Shown here piece after piece: positions 8,583-16,316 of a stretch of DNA of 64,000 nt (position 1 is its first letter; the number at the start of each line of letters is the position of its first letter). This stretch comes from Mycobacterium sp. ENV421 (lineage in GTDB: Bacteria > Actinomycetota > Actinomycetes > Mycobacteriales > Mycobacteriaceae): NCBI RefSeq assembly GCF_002887815.1, contig NZ_PDHO01000003.1:1-64000 (forward strand), written 5' to 3'. The notes under the pieces were generated by a model. It ran no database searches. It saw only the letters and a program-made list of their open reading frames with translations, and was not told where the DNA came from. Position numbers and translations under genes: made by a program.

Positions 8583-9188
8583 ATGGGCCGTCCGCCGACA
8601 CCGCTGCTGTCGACCGACCGGATCGCGTCGGCCGCCATGGACTTGGTGCGTGCCACCGGCGAATTCACCATGCCCGACCTTGCGCGGAAACTGCAGGTCA
8701 GTCCGTCATCGCTGTACAACCACGTGTCCGGCCGCGGTCAGATCGTCGAGCTACTGCGGGAGCGGGCGATGTCCGAGGTGCAGCTTCCCGACGACCAACC
8801 GGACCGACCGTGGGCCGAGGCGGTCGCCGACATCCTGCGGTCCTACCGCCGCAGCTACGCCCGATATCCGCGGCTGATTCCCCTGCTGACCGCCTACGCC
8901 GTGAACAGCAGCCACGCCATCCGGATGTACAACATGTTGGCGGTGACCCTGCACCGCGCCGGGTTCGACGCCGCCGACACGCTGCGGGCCATCACTTTGA
9001 TGGACTGCTTCGTGCTGGGGTCGGCCCTGGATCTGGCCGCGCCCGAGGAGCCGTGGGAATCAGGCGCGGAGGTCGGCCCCGAACTGGCCGCCGCGCTGGC
9101 GACCGGAGCGCCCAAGCCCGCGCGGGCCGACGACGCATTCGAGTACGGGTTGGCGGTACTGCTGCGCGGGCTCACACCTCGCCGCTAA
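8583..9188 (+). CDS. TetR-family transcriptional regulator
   Basis: A 201-residue regulator. Residues 1-60 form the TetR helix-turn-helix, with FTMPDLARKLQVSPSSLYNHV as recognition region; the C-terminal ligand domain is typical of TetR regulators that keep a tetracycline-repressor-like C-terminus. It is divergent from the nitrilase operon and shares with it a 76-base region that holds a perfect palindrome, so it is very likely the local repressor. The inducer is unknown, presumably the transported amine or amide. The ATG at 8583 follows a purine-rich ribosome site; the TTG one codon earlier is less likely. Its 3' end overlaps the convergent YdeI-like gene by four bases. Confidence 0.9.
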   Translation: MGRPPTPLLSTDRIASAAMDLVRATGEFTMPDLARKLQVSPSSLYNHVSGRGQIVELLRERAMSEVQLPDDQPDRPWAEAVADILRSYRRSYARYPRLIPLLTAYAVNSSHAIRMYNMLAVTLHRAGFDAADTLRAITLMDCFVLGSALDLAAPEEPWESGAEVGPELAAALATGAPKPARADDAFEYGLAVLLRGLTPRR

Positions 9189-9454
9189 GGCTTGCCGGTT
9201 CGCTCGCGGTGCTTGCAGCCCGGCCAGCAGCAAGGCCGGCGCATACCTTCTTCCAGCTCCTCCTGAGTCCGGCGGATCCGCCGCTCGCGAGTCTTCTGCT
9301 GCTTGGCGTCCTCGACCCAACAGATGAACTCGTTGCGCGCCAGGGGCGTGATGTCGTTCCAGGCCGCCAGCGCGGTCTCGTTGCCCAGCAGCGCAGTCCG
9401 CAAATCTGCCGGAAGCTTGTGCACAACTCCGCCGGGGATCGTCTGCGTGGCCAT
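9185..9454 (-). CDS. YdeI/OmpD-associated family protein
   Basis: An 89-residue protein that matches the short YdeI/OmpD-associated module (PF13376): VVHKLPADLRTALLGNETA, then WVEDAKQQKTRERRIRRTQ, the stretch usually found at the C-terminus of YdeI proteins. A cysteine-rich tail follows (CCWPGCKHRERTG). Family members have been linked to peptide or bacteriocin resistance in enterobacteria, but no function is known in mycobacteria. A TAACCT hexamer on the minus strand, six bases before the ATG, suggests a leaderless transcript. It converges with tetR. Confidence 0.78.
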   Translation of the reverse strand: MATQTIPGGVVHKLPADLRTALLGNETALAAWNDITPLARNEFICWVEDAKQQKTRERRIRRTQEELEEGMRRPCCWPGCKHRERTGKP

Positions 9455-9606
9455 CCAAACAGGTTAGCCAGTCGAACGCCGCGCTAGCGGGCACCCGGCC
9501 GGCCGAGTCGGCTCACGCAGGATCTATTTTCTGCCGGCGTTGATATTTCGCCTCGCTATCGATTTGCTCGTATTACCGTGAACGCCATGCGGGGAGCGAC
9601 GGCGCG

Positions 9607-10707
9607 GTGACCGAACAGCGGGCCGTCGGACCGGGCAACCAGGTCGGGGGGCCGCTCGCGCGATGGTGGCGGTTACCCGACCAGTTCGAGTGGCTGTCCG
9701 GGTATTTGAGGGCGCGCGGCCTGGCGTGGCCCACCAAGGTGTTGATGGCCCTCATCTCAGTTGGCCTGATGTTGATGGGCGCCGCCACCCCGACCATGCG
9801 CAATGTGCCGCCGATATGGGCGTGGACATTCGGCGCCGCCGCGGTGCTCACCGGGATCACCTACTGCACGCTGTGGCTGCGCGGCTGGCTGACCCGGCGG
9901 CAATCGCTGCGGATGGCCTGTTTCGGCAGTTCGCTCATCGCCGTCGGCTGCGTCATGCAGTCCTACCCGATGGTCGCCCTGATGGGCTGCGGCGGCATGG
10001 CCATCATCGGTGGATACGCCGCGTTCTTCCACAACTCGAAAGCGATCACATTCATCGTCGTCCTCGGCATGGCGGTCAGCGCGCTGTGCGCGATCCGGGT
10101 GGTCCCGGATTACGGCTGGGCTGTCGCCGCGGCCGGCTGGTGGTTGGTGGTCGAACTGAACCTCGCCTTTCCGTTGGCGATCCAAGCGGTGATGCGCACC
10201 ATGGGCGCCGATGTGGTGCGCTCTGATCAAGACCCGCTCACCGGTGTCCTGAACCGGCGCGCCTTCTACGAGCGGGCGACGCTGCTGCTGACATCGCCCG
10301 GGAACGATCTTCACCTGATCGTCGTGATGATCGATCTCGACAAGTTCAAGAAGCTCAACGACGCCTACGGCCATATCGCCGGAGACCAGGCGCTGACCGC
10401 TGTGGGCTGGGCGCTTCGCGAAAACAGCAACAGCTCGGCGATCATCGGACGGTTCGGCGGCGAGGAGTTCATCGTGGTCGACGCCGTGCCGGCCGAACTG
10501 GCCGAGGAATTGCCCGCCCAGCTGTGCCTGGCGATCGCCGCCCTACCCCAACCGGTGACCGCCAGCGTCGGCGCGGCCATCGTGCGCTGGGACAGTGCCG
10601 CCACGATGGACCATCTGATCCGGACCGCCGACGCCGCCATGTACGCGGCCAAGCGGGCCGGCGGCAACCAGACGCGGATCAGCCGACCCGCCCGCGTCGA
10701 CCGCTGA
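9607..10707 (+). CDS. Membrane diguanylate cyclase, GGEEF (copy 1)
   Basis: A 366-residue protein. Residues about 40-205 hold six hydrophobic segments; residues about 215-360 form a GGDEF domain with DPLTGVLNRRAFY, MIDLDKFKKLND and an intact active site RFGGEEF. It should make c-di-GMP from two GTP. There is no RxxD inhibitory site five residues before GGEEF, so product inhibition is not expected. It is a paralogue of the next gene (shared TRRQSL, LMGC and ending AMYAAKRAGGNQ). The start is GTG, overlapping the stop of a seven-codon reading frame (ATG at 9587) as GTGA; whether that short frame is translated is unknown. Confidence 0.9.
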   Translation: MTEQRAVGPGNQVGGPLARWWRLPDQFEWLSGYLRARGLAWPTKVLMALISVGLMLMGAATPTMRNVPPIWAWTFGAAAVLTGITYCTLWLRGWLTRRQSLRMACFGSSLIAVGCVMQSYPMVALMGCGGMAIIGGYAAFFHNSKAITFIVVLGMAVSALCAIRVVPDYGWAVAAAGWWLVVELNLAFPLAIQAVMRTMGADVVRSDQDPLTGVLNRRAFYERATLLLTSPGNDLHLIVVMIDLDKFKKLNDAYGHIAGDQALTAVGWALRENSNSSAIIGRFGGEEFIVVDAVPAELAEELPAQLCLAIAALPQPVTASVGAAIVRWDSAATMDHLIRTADAAMYAAKRAGGNQTRISRPARVDR

Positions 10708-10832
10708 TCACAATGTGCGCCGGCGCGATCTTCGGTAGCGTCGGCGCATCATGTTGGTGTTCGTCGAGTCGATGACGGCATCCATCGAAGGTCGGATCAC
10801 CATCGGGCAACGCGCTGCACAACCTCGGTGAC

Positions 10833-10852
10833 CGGCTGATCCCGATCAGCCG
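10833..10852. repeat. Perfect inverted repeat between the two GGDEF genes
   Basis: CGGCTGATC, two bases, GATCAGCCG. The nine-base arms are perfect and no T-tract follows, so a classic terminator is unlikely although a hairpin in mRNA is possible. It lies about 90 bases before the second diguanylate cyclase and could be an operator. The rest of the 233-base gap has no convincing gene. Confidence 0.5.
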
Positions 10853-10940
10853 AGAACCACGGACTGAGCACTTCTGCTCGTAGCTGGCAAAATTGATTCC
10901 GCAATCACGGCACGACTTCCCGTAGGAATGGGGATGACAC

Positions 10941-12092
10941 ATGCTTCGGTGGGGAGCGCTGCCACCCCGTCACGCCGACCAATACGACTGGATCAGCGTC
11001 TACCTGCATGACCGCGACCAGCAGGGGATCTGGCGGACGCTGATCTTCACCGCGACCCTGGCTCTCGCATCGTCGACCGCGTTGATGATCGAGAGCCCGC
11101 AAGGTCCCGACGGCCCGGTAGCGGTCACGATCTGCGTCGTCGCGGCAGCGTTCGCCTTGGCAGCGGCGGTGCCGTTTTTGCTGCATTGGCCCACTCGCCG
11201 CCAGTCGCTGGTGTTCTCGTTCACCTCCACCGCGACCATCGCCGCCGCCGCGCTGTCCTATTCCAACGACTACGTAGGCCTGATGGGGTGCGCGACGTTC
11301 GCCGTGATCGGCGGCTTCGTCGCCTATTTCCACACCGCCCACGAAGTGGTGGCCAACGGCGCGATAGCCGCGATCTGCACAGTGATCCTGGGCGCCCGGC
11401 TTGTTTCCTCGACCGGCGACATCTATCTGACGGCCGCGGCGGTGGCGATCGTGGCGACGCTCAACGTGGGCCTGCCGTTCGGCGTCTTGTCGCTGGCCCA
11501 GACATTGCGCGTCGACCTGCGCAGCTCGGGCCGCGATCCCCTGACCGGTTTGCACAACCGGCGCTCGTTCCATCAGTCGGCCTACGAGCTGATCATGCGC
11601 AACGACACCGAGGGCAGCCGACTGATGGTCATCGTCATCGACCTGGACAGCTTCAAGAGACTCAACGACACCGCGGGCCACGCGGCCGGCGACGCCGCGC
11701 TGATCAGGATCAGCGCAGCGCTGGCCGACAACTGTGGACACTCCGCCATCATCGGTAGGTCCGGCGGCGAAGAATTCGTCATCGCCGACGTCGACCACCC
11801 CGATCCACCGGCGGTGATTGCCGAACGGCTTCGCCGGGCCATCGCCGAGCTGCCGGTACCGGTGACGGCGAGCATCGGCACCGCCTGCGCGCCGTTGAGG
11901 AACGGCTCTCAAGTCAACTTGGGGCTCCTCGACGAACTCGTCGAGGCCGCCGACGCCGCGATGTACGCGGCCAAGCGCGCCGGCGGAAATCAGGTGAGCC
12001 ACGCCGCCGACATGCCCGGAGACGGTGAACACCAGCAGCTACCCCGCCGCGGACGGACTCAGTCGAATACCAAGGCCAGCAACCCGGATTGA
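10941..12092 (+). CDS. Membrane diguanylate cyclase, GGEEF (copy 2)
   Basis: A 383-residue paralogue of the preceding gene, with six predicted membrane segments (residues about 35-200) and a C-terminal GGDEF domain: DPLTGLHNRRSFH, VIDLDSFKRLND and active-site RSGGEEF. The catalytic residues are intact and the RxxD inhibitory site is absent. The last 30 residues after AMYAAKRAGGNQ are unrelated to copy 1 and look disordered. A purine-rich stretch (AGGAATGGGGATGA) precedes the ATG. A bidirectional terminator follows 23 bases after the stop. Copy 1 and copy 2 are likely the product of a local duplication followed by divergence. Confidence 0.9.
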   Translation: MLRWGALPPRHADQYDWISVYLHDRDQQGIWRTLIFTATLALASSTALMIESPQGPDGPVAVTICVVAAAFALAAAVPFLLHWPTRRQSLVFSFTSTATIAAAALSYSNDYVGLMGCATFAVIGGFVAYFHTAHEVVANGAIAAICTVILGARLVSSTGDIYLTAAAVAIVATLNVGLPFGVLSLAQTLRVDLRSSGRDPLTGLHNRRSFHQSAYELIMRNDTEGSRLMVIVIDLDSFKRLNDTAGHAAGDAALIRISAALADNCGHSAIIGRSGGEEFVIADVDHPDPPAVIAERLRRAIAELPVPVTASIGTACAPLRNGSQVNLGLLDELVEAADAAMYAAKRAGGNQVSHAADMPGDGEHQQLPRRGRTQSNTKASNPD

Positions 12093-12114
12093 GTTCAGCG
12101 CTTGCCGCCAACAG

Positions 12115-12143
12115 AAAAACCCCGGCCGGAAGCCGGGGTTTTT
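12115..12143. terminator. Bidirectional rho-independent terminator
   Basis: Seven-base arms CCCCGGC (12120-12126) and GCCGGGG (12132-12138) with loop CGGAA, flanked by AAAAA on the left and TTTTT on the right. The flanks make it work in both directions: for the GGDEF gene on the plus strand and for tRNA-Leu on the minus strand, whose 3' end lies 12 bases away. Confidence 0.93.
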
Positions 12144-12154
12144 CTCCACTTGTG

Positions 12155-12237
12155 TGGGCGAAGGGGGACTTGAACCCCCACGTCCCGAAGGACACTGGCA
12201 CCTGAAGCCAGCGCGTCTGCCATTCCGCCACTCGCCC
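12155..12237 (-). tRNA. leuT: tRNA-Leu (anticodon CAG)
   Basis: An 83-base cloverleaf on the minus strand. The acceptor stem GGGCGAG pairs with TTCGCCC (one G-T pair). The anticodon stem CTGGC/GCCAG encloses TTCAGGT with anticodon CAG; a long variable arm and the TTCAAGTC T-loop follow. CCA is not encoded after discriminator A. It is in the same place as leuT of M. tuberculosis, next to fhaA. Confidence 0.97.
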
Positions 12238-12402
12238 GAAACAACCGGGGGAGCGTATCACGGTCGAGGGGGTGCACCTCAACTCGCGCCCGCGGCTCGT
12301 ACCAGGTTAGCGGCCTGCGTCACAGTGCCATCCCCAATGCTCTGACCTGGTCTAACACGATTCTCAGAATTCTCATGGTGACGGCGCGTCGACCTGGGCC
12401 GA

Positions 12403-12408
12403 TAGCAT
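12403..12408 (+). promoter_or_regulatory. Putative -10 element of the fhaA-pknB operon
   Basis: TAGCAT matches the mycobacterial TANNNT -10 consensus and lies 54 bases before the fhaA ATG, in the 225-base gap after tRNA-Leu. No good -35 is visible at normal spacing. The same gap contains CGTCACAGTG (12318-12327), which resembles the GTCACAGCG-type motif reported for the response regulator MtrA; a related palindrome occurs at 43944. Confidence 0.4.
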
Positions 12409-12462
12409 CAAGGTGAACAAGCGTCGACGCAACACGCACATGTACTCGAGCTAGGCGGTGAG

Positions 12463-14103
12463 ATGAGTAACCAGAGAGGTCTGGTTCAACGCATCGAGCG
12501 CAGACTCGAGAACACCGTGGGCGACGCGTTCGCCCGGGTCTTCGGCGGATCGATTGTCCCGGCAGAGGTGGAAGCCGCCCTGCGGCGGGAAGCCTCTGCG
12601 GGTGTGCAAACCCTGCCCCATGAACGATTTTTGGCCCCGAACGAGTACGTCATTACCCTCAGTCCAGCTGACTTCGAGAAGGTCAGCGCCGATCGCGATC
12701 TCACCACGGACACTTTTGCCAAACACTTGGGCGGCCACATCCGTGATCAGGGATGGCAAACGTATGGTGAGCTGGTCGTCAGGTTCGAGCAGTCGCCGAA
12801 TCTGCACACCGGCCAGTACCGTGCGCGCGGCGTCGTCAACCCTGACGTCGACCCCCACCCGTCCCTCGCCACAACCGCCCCGCCAGAATCGAACCAGGCG
12901 TACACCGCAGAACCAGGAGTACCAGCGATGAGCAACGACCCCACCTACCGAGGCGACCAGGGTCAGGGGCGGCCCGGCGACGACTACTACGACGAGCGCT
13001 ACCCGCGCCCGCAGGACGAGCAGCGCGGCGTCCCCGAGCAGCGCGGCCCGTACCCGCCCGAGCAAGGCGGCTACGCGCCCCAGCCCAACGAGGGCTACGG
13101 CCAGCGGCCCGGCTACCCCGAGCAGGGCGGCTACGGCCAGGGCGGTTATGCCGGCGGGCAGGCTCCCGAGCAGGGCGGCTACGGCCAGGGCGGTTATGCC
13201 GGCGGGCAGGCTCCCGAGCAGGGCGGCTACGGCCAGGGCGGTTATGCCGGCGGGCAGGCCCCCGAGCAGGGCGGCTACGGCCAGGGCGGTTATGCCGGCG
13301 GGCAGGCTCCCGAGCAGGGCGGCTACGGCCAGGGCGGTTATGCCGGCGGGCAGGCTCCCGAGCAGCGTCCCCCGGCCGGCGGCTACGGCGGCCAGGGCTA
13401 CGACCAGGGCCAGGGCTATGACCAGGGCTACCGGCAGGGCCCGCCGCCGGGATACGGCGCCCCGTCCTACGGCCCGCCGCAGGGTGGCGGTTACGCACCT
13501 CAGGGCCCGCCGGCCGGCGACTATGACTACGGCCGCGGTCCGGGCCGTCACGAGGACGCCGGCTACGGCCGTCCCGAGCCTCGCCCCGCCTACCCCGACC
13601 AGGGTGGCTATGAGCAGCAGGGCTACGGCCAGCCCGCCGGCGGCTACGGCCGCCAGGAGTACGGCCAGCCGGATTACGGTCAGCCGGCTGGCCGCGGCTA
13701 CGAGCAGGGCGGCTACGCCGAACCCGCCGGGCGGGACTACGACTACGGCCAGCCCGCCGGTGGCGGTTACGGCGGGTACGCCCAGCCGCCCGCCCAGGGC
13801 GAATACCCGTCCGCCGGACACGCGGTCACCCTGCAGCTCGACGACGGCAGCGGACGCACCTATCAGCTGCGCGAGGGTGCCAACGTGATCGGCCGCGGCC
13901 AGGATGCCCAGTTCCGGCTGCCCGACACGGGCGTCTCGCGCCGGCATCTGGAAATCCGGTGGGACGGCCAGGTTGCGCTGCTGTCCGACCTGAATTCCAC
14001 CAACGGGACCACCGTGAACAACGCCCCGGTGCAGGAGTGGCAGCTGGCCGACGGCGACGTCATCCGGCTGGGGCACTCCGAGATCATCGTCCGCGTTCAC
14101 TGA
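12463..14103 (+). CDS. fhaA: FHA domain protein FhaA
   Basis: A 546-residue cytoplasmic adaptor. Residues 1-125 are the conserved DUF3662 domain (GLVQRIERRLENTVGDAFAR). Residues about 150-450 are a Gly/Gln/Tyr/Pro-rich disordered linker with five exact 16-residue repeats (220-299). Residues about 455-546 are an FHA domain with GRGQD, SRRHLEI and STNGT, which bind phosphothreonine. In M. tuberculosis FhaA is phosphorylated by PknB and binds phosphorylated MviN and CwlM to restrain peptidoglycan precursor synthesis; both partners are encoded in this window. It is the first gene before fhaB and pstP, 150 bases apart. Confidence 0.96.
   Translation: MSNQRGLVQRIERRLENTVGDAFARVFGGSIVPAEVEAALRREASAGVQTLPHERFLAPNEYVITLSPADFEKVSADRDLTTDTFAKHLGGHIRDQGWQTYGELVVRFEQSPNLHTGQYRARGVVNPDVDPHPSLATTAPPESNQAYTAEPGVPAMSNDPTYRGDQGQGRPGDDYYDERYPRPQDEQRGVPEQRGPYPPEQGGYAPQPNEGYGQRPGYPEQGGYGQGGYAGGQAPEQGGYGQGGYAGGQAPEQGGYGQGGYAGGQAPEQGGYGQGGYAGGQAPEQGGYGQGGYAGGQAPEQRPPAGGYGGQGYDQGQGYDQGYRQGPPPGYGAPSYGPPQGGGYAPQGPPAGDYDYGRGPGRHEDAGYGRPEPRPAYPDQGGYEQQGYGQPAGGYGRQEYGQPDYGQPAGRGYEQGGYAEPAGRDYDYGQPAGGGYGGYAQPPAQGEYPSAGHAVTLQLDDGSGRTYQLREGANVIGRGQDAQFRLPDTGVSRRHLEIRWDGQVALLSDLNSTNGTTVNNAPVQEWQLADGDVIRLGHSEIIVRVH
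13120..13359 (+). repeat. Five tandem 48-bp repeats inside fhaA
   Basis: Five consecutive copies encoding EQGGYGQGGYAGGQAP, nearly identical at the DNA level; the visible difference is GCC instead of GCT in the third copy. The near identity points to recent expansion by slippage or recombination. The repeat lies in the disordered linker, so copy number should vary without breaking either folded domain. Confidence 0.95.
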
Positions 14104-14253
14104 GGTCGGCGAAGGTCTCAGCTTGGTTGACGCGGAGTGGCTTCACCCGCGTACCCACCGGCGTCCAAGTATCGTGACGGTGCCGAAGTCGGCCCGGTGC
14201 CTGCTGGTATCGCGGGGACGGCGAGCGGGGCACGAGGACGGAGAGGACGCCAG

Positions 14254-14721
14254 ATGCAGGGGTTAGTTCTGCAGCTGACGCGCGCCGGCTTCCTGCTGTT
14301 GCTGTGGCTGTTCATCTGGTCGGTGCTACGCGTCCTGCGCAATGACATCTACGCGCCGACCGGCGCGGTGATGGTCCGCCGGGGCCTGGCGCTGCGCGGC
14401 ACGCTGTTGCCGTCCCGCCAGCAACGGCACGCCGCCCGCTACCTGGTGGTCACCGAGGGAGCGCTGGCAGGCACCCGGATCACCTTGGGCACCCAGCCGG
14501 TGCTGATCGGCCGCGCTGATGACTCCACGCTGGTTCTGACCGATGATTACTCCTCGACCCGGCACGCCCGGCTGTCGCCACGCGGTGCCGACTGGTACGT
14601 GGAAGACCTAGGATCGACCAACGGCACATACCTCGACAGGGCGAAGGTGACGACGGCAGTACGCGTTCCGATTGGCACACCGGTGCACATCGGCAAGACG
14701 GTGATCGAGTTGCGCCCGTGA
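14254..14721 (+). CDS. fhaB: FHA domain protein FhaB (FipA)
   Basis: A 155-residue protein with one N-terminal membrane segment (residues about 6-27, LTRAGFLLLLWLFIWSVLRV) and a C-terminal FHA domain with LIGRADDSTLVL, SSTRHARLS and GSTNGTYLD. In M. tuberculosis the orthologue (Rv0019c, FipA) is a PknA/PknB target that links FtsZ and FtsQ under stress. The start MQGLVLQL matches the family start and length; the longer frame upstream has no conserved sequence. Its stop overlaps the pstP GTG start (GTGA). Confidence 0.95.
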   Translation: MQGLVLQLTRAGFLLLLWLFIWSVLRVLRNDIYAPTGAVMVRRGLALRGTLLPSRQQRHAARYLVVTEGALAGTRITLGTQPVLIGRADDSTLVLTDDYSSTRHARLSPRGADWYVEDLGSTNGTYLDRAKVTTAVRVPIGTPVHIGKTVIELRP

Positions 14722-16316
14722 CCCTTGTTCTTCGCTACGCCGCCCGCAGTGACCGCGGCCTGGTGCGCGCCAACAATGAGGACTCCGTCTACGCGGGCGC
14801 GCGCCTGCTTGCCCTGGCCGACGGGATGGGCGGCCACGCGGCCGGCGAGGTGGCCTCCCAGCTGGTGATCGCCGCGCTGGCGCACCTCGACGACGACGAG
14901 CCCGGCGGCGATCTGCTGAGCAAACTCGACTCCGCGGTACGCGACGGCAACACCGCGATAGCAGCGCACGTCGAACTGGAGCCCGAGCTCGAGGGCATGG
15001 GTACCACGCTGACCGCAATCCTGTTCGCGGGCAACAGACTTGGCCTTGTCCACATCGGTGACTCCCGCGGGTATCTGCTGCGCGACGGCGAGCTGACCCA
15101 GATCACCAAGGACGACACCTTCGTGCAGACCCTCGTCGACGAGGGGCGCATCACCGCGGAGGAGGCCCACAGCCATCCGCAGCGCTCGCTGATCATGCGC
15201 GCGCTCACCGGTCACGAGGTCGAGCCGACGCTGATCATGCGGGAAGCCAAAGAAGGCGACCGCTATCTGCTGTGCTCCGACGGCCTGTCCGACCCGGTCA
15301 GCCAGGAGACCATCCTGGAAGCACTGCAGATCGACGACGTCGCCGAGAGCGCTGACCGGCTGATCGAACTGGCGCTGCGCGGCGGCGGACCGGACAACGT
15401 CACCGTGGTGGTGGCCGATGTCGTCGACCATGACTACGGCGGCCAGACCCAGCCGATCCTGGCCGGTGCGGTGTCGGGGGACGACGACCACGTCGCCCCG
15501 CCCAACACCGCAGCCGGGCGCGCGTCGGCCTTCAACCCCCGGCCTGCGCCCGCCAAGCGCGTTGTGGCCGAGCCTGAGCCGCCACCCAAGCCCCGCTCGC
15601 GGCGGCGGATGATCATCGTCGCCGCCCTGGTCCTGTTGGTGGTCCTCGCCGGGGTCGCGGTCGGCCGGCAGATCATCCGCAGCAATTACTACGTCAGCGC
15701 TGAAAACGGCACCGTCGCGATCATGCGCGGTATCCAGGGCTCGATCCTGGGTTATCAGCTGCAGGAGCCGTACCTGCTGGGCTGCCTCAACGACCGCAAC
15801 GAGCTGTCGCAGATCAGCTATGGCCAGCCGACCGACTCGCTGGGCTGCCAACTGATGCGATTGCAGGATCTTCGGCCCTCGGAGCGCGCGCAGGTCTCGG
15901 CCGGGCTCCCGGCCGGAACCCTCGATGATGCAATCGGGCAGCTGCGGGAATTGGCGCACAGCTCGGTGCTGCCCCCGTGCGCGCCGCCCCCGACCAGCAC
16001 ACCGACCCCCACCCCGACTCCGGCTCCGAGCGCATCTCCCGCGCCGGGGCCGGCGCCCGTTCCCACCGCCGCATCGACCTCGCCGTCGGCGTCCGCACCG
16101 ACCTCCTCGTCGACCTCCTCGCTGGCCCCCGCACCGTCGCCGAGCACGCCATCGCCGCCGGTGGCCTCGTCGAGCCTCGCCCCATCTCCCACTGAAAGTG
16201 GCGTCGCCCCAACGCCTTCGGCTGCTCCGACACCTGCGCCGAGCCCCGCTCCGACGGTGACCCAACTACCCGCAGCGCCGCAGAAGCCGGGCACCGACTG
16301 CCGGGCGGCGGCATGA
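14718..16316 (+). CDS. pstP: Serine/threonine protein phosphatase PstP
   Basis: A 532-residue PP2C-family phosphatase that reverses PknA/PknB phosphorylation. Residues 1-240 carry the metal-binding motifs ADGMGGHAAGEVAS, HIGDSRGYLL, LCSDGLSD and GGGPDNVTVVV. One membrane segment follows at about 297-317. The extracytoplasmic part ends in a long Pro/Ser/Thr/Ala tail from about residue 419, likely wall-spanning. The GTG start overlaps fhaB and the stop overlaps rodA, so phosphatase, transpeptidase partners and kinases are made from one transcript. Confidence 0.96.
   Translation: MTLVLRYAARSDRGLVRANNEDSVYAGARLLALADGMGGHAAGEVASQLVIAALAHLDDDEPGGDLLSKLDSAVRDGNTAIAAHVELEPELEGMGTTLTAILFAGNRLGLVHIGDSRGYLLRDGELTQITKDDTFVQTLVDEGRITAEEAHSHPQRSLIMRALTGHEVEPTLIMREAKEGDRYLLCSDGLSDPVSQETILEALQIDDVAESADRLIELALRGGGPDNVTVVVADVVDHDYGGQTQPILAGAVSGDDDHVAPPNTAAGRASAFNPRPAPAKRVVAEPEPPPKPRSRRRMIIVAALVLLVVLAGVAVGRQIIRSNYYVSAENGTVAIMRGIQGSILGYQLQEPYLLGCLNDRNELSQISYGQPTDSLGCQLMRLQDLRPSERAQVSAGLPAGTLDDAIGQLRELAHSSVLPPCAPPPTSTPTPTPTPAPSASPAPGPAPVPTAASTSPSASAPTSSSTSSLAPAPSPSTPSPPVASSSLAPSPTESGVAPTPSAAPTPAPSPAPTVTQLPAAPQKPGTDCRAAA

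Noticed and set aside
7547..9487. 646-residue plus-strand frame
   Set aside because: Runs antisense through the nitrilase and then over tetR in another frame; both real genes have intact family motifs.
10679..10942. 87-residue minus-strand frame between the GGDEF genes
   Set aside because: Contains two CxxC-like cysteines but is otherwise unlike a zinc protein, overlaps copy 1, and has no ribosome site.
13120..13359. Possible CRISPR array
   Set aside because: The units are directly adjacent with no unique spacers and remain in frame as protein repeats of FhaA.
12451..14100. 549-residue minus-strand frame with hydrophobic repeats
   Set aside because: Antisense shadow of fhaA; the repeats are the complement of the Gly/Gln-rich coding repeats.
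14547..16265. 572-residue minus-strand frame
   Set aside because: Antisense to pstP; composed of low-complexity Arg/Gly runs opposite the Pro/Ser tail.
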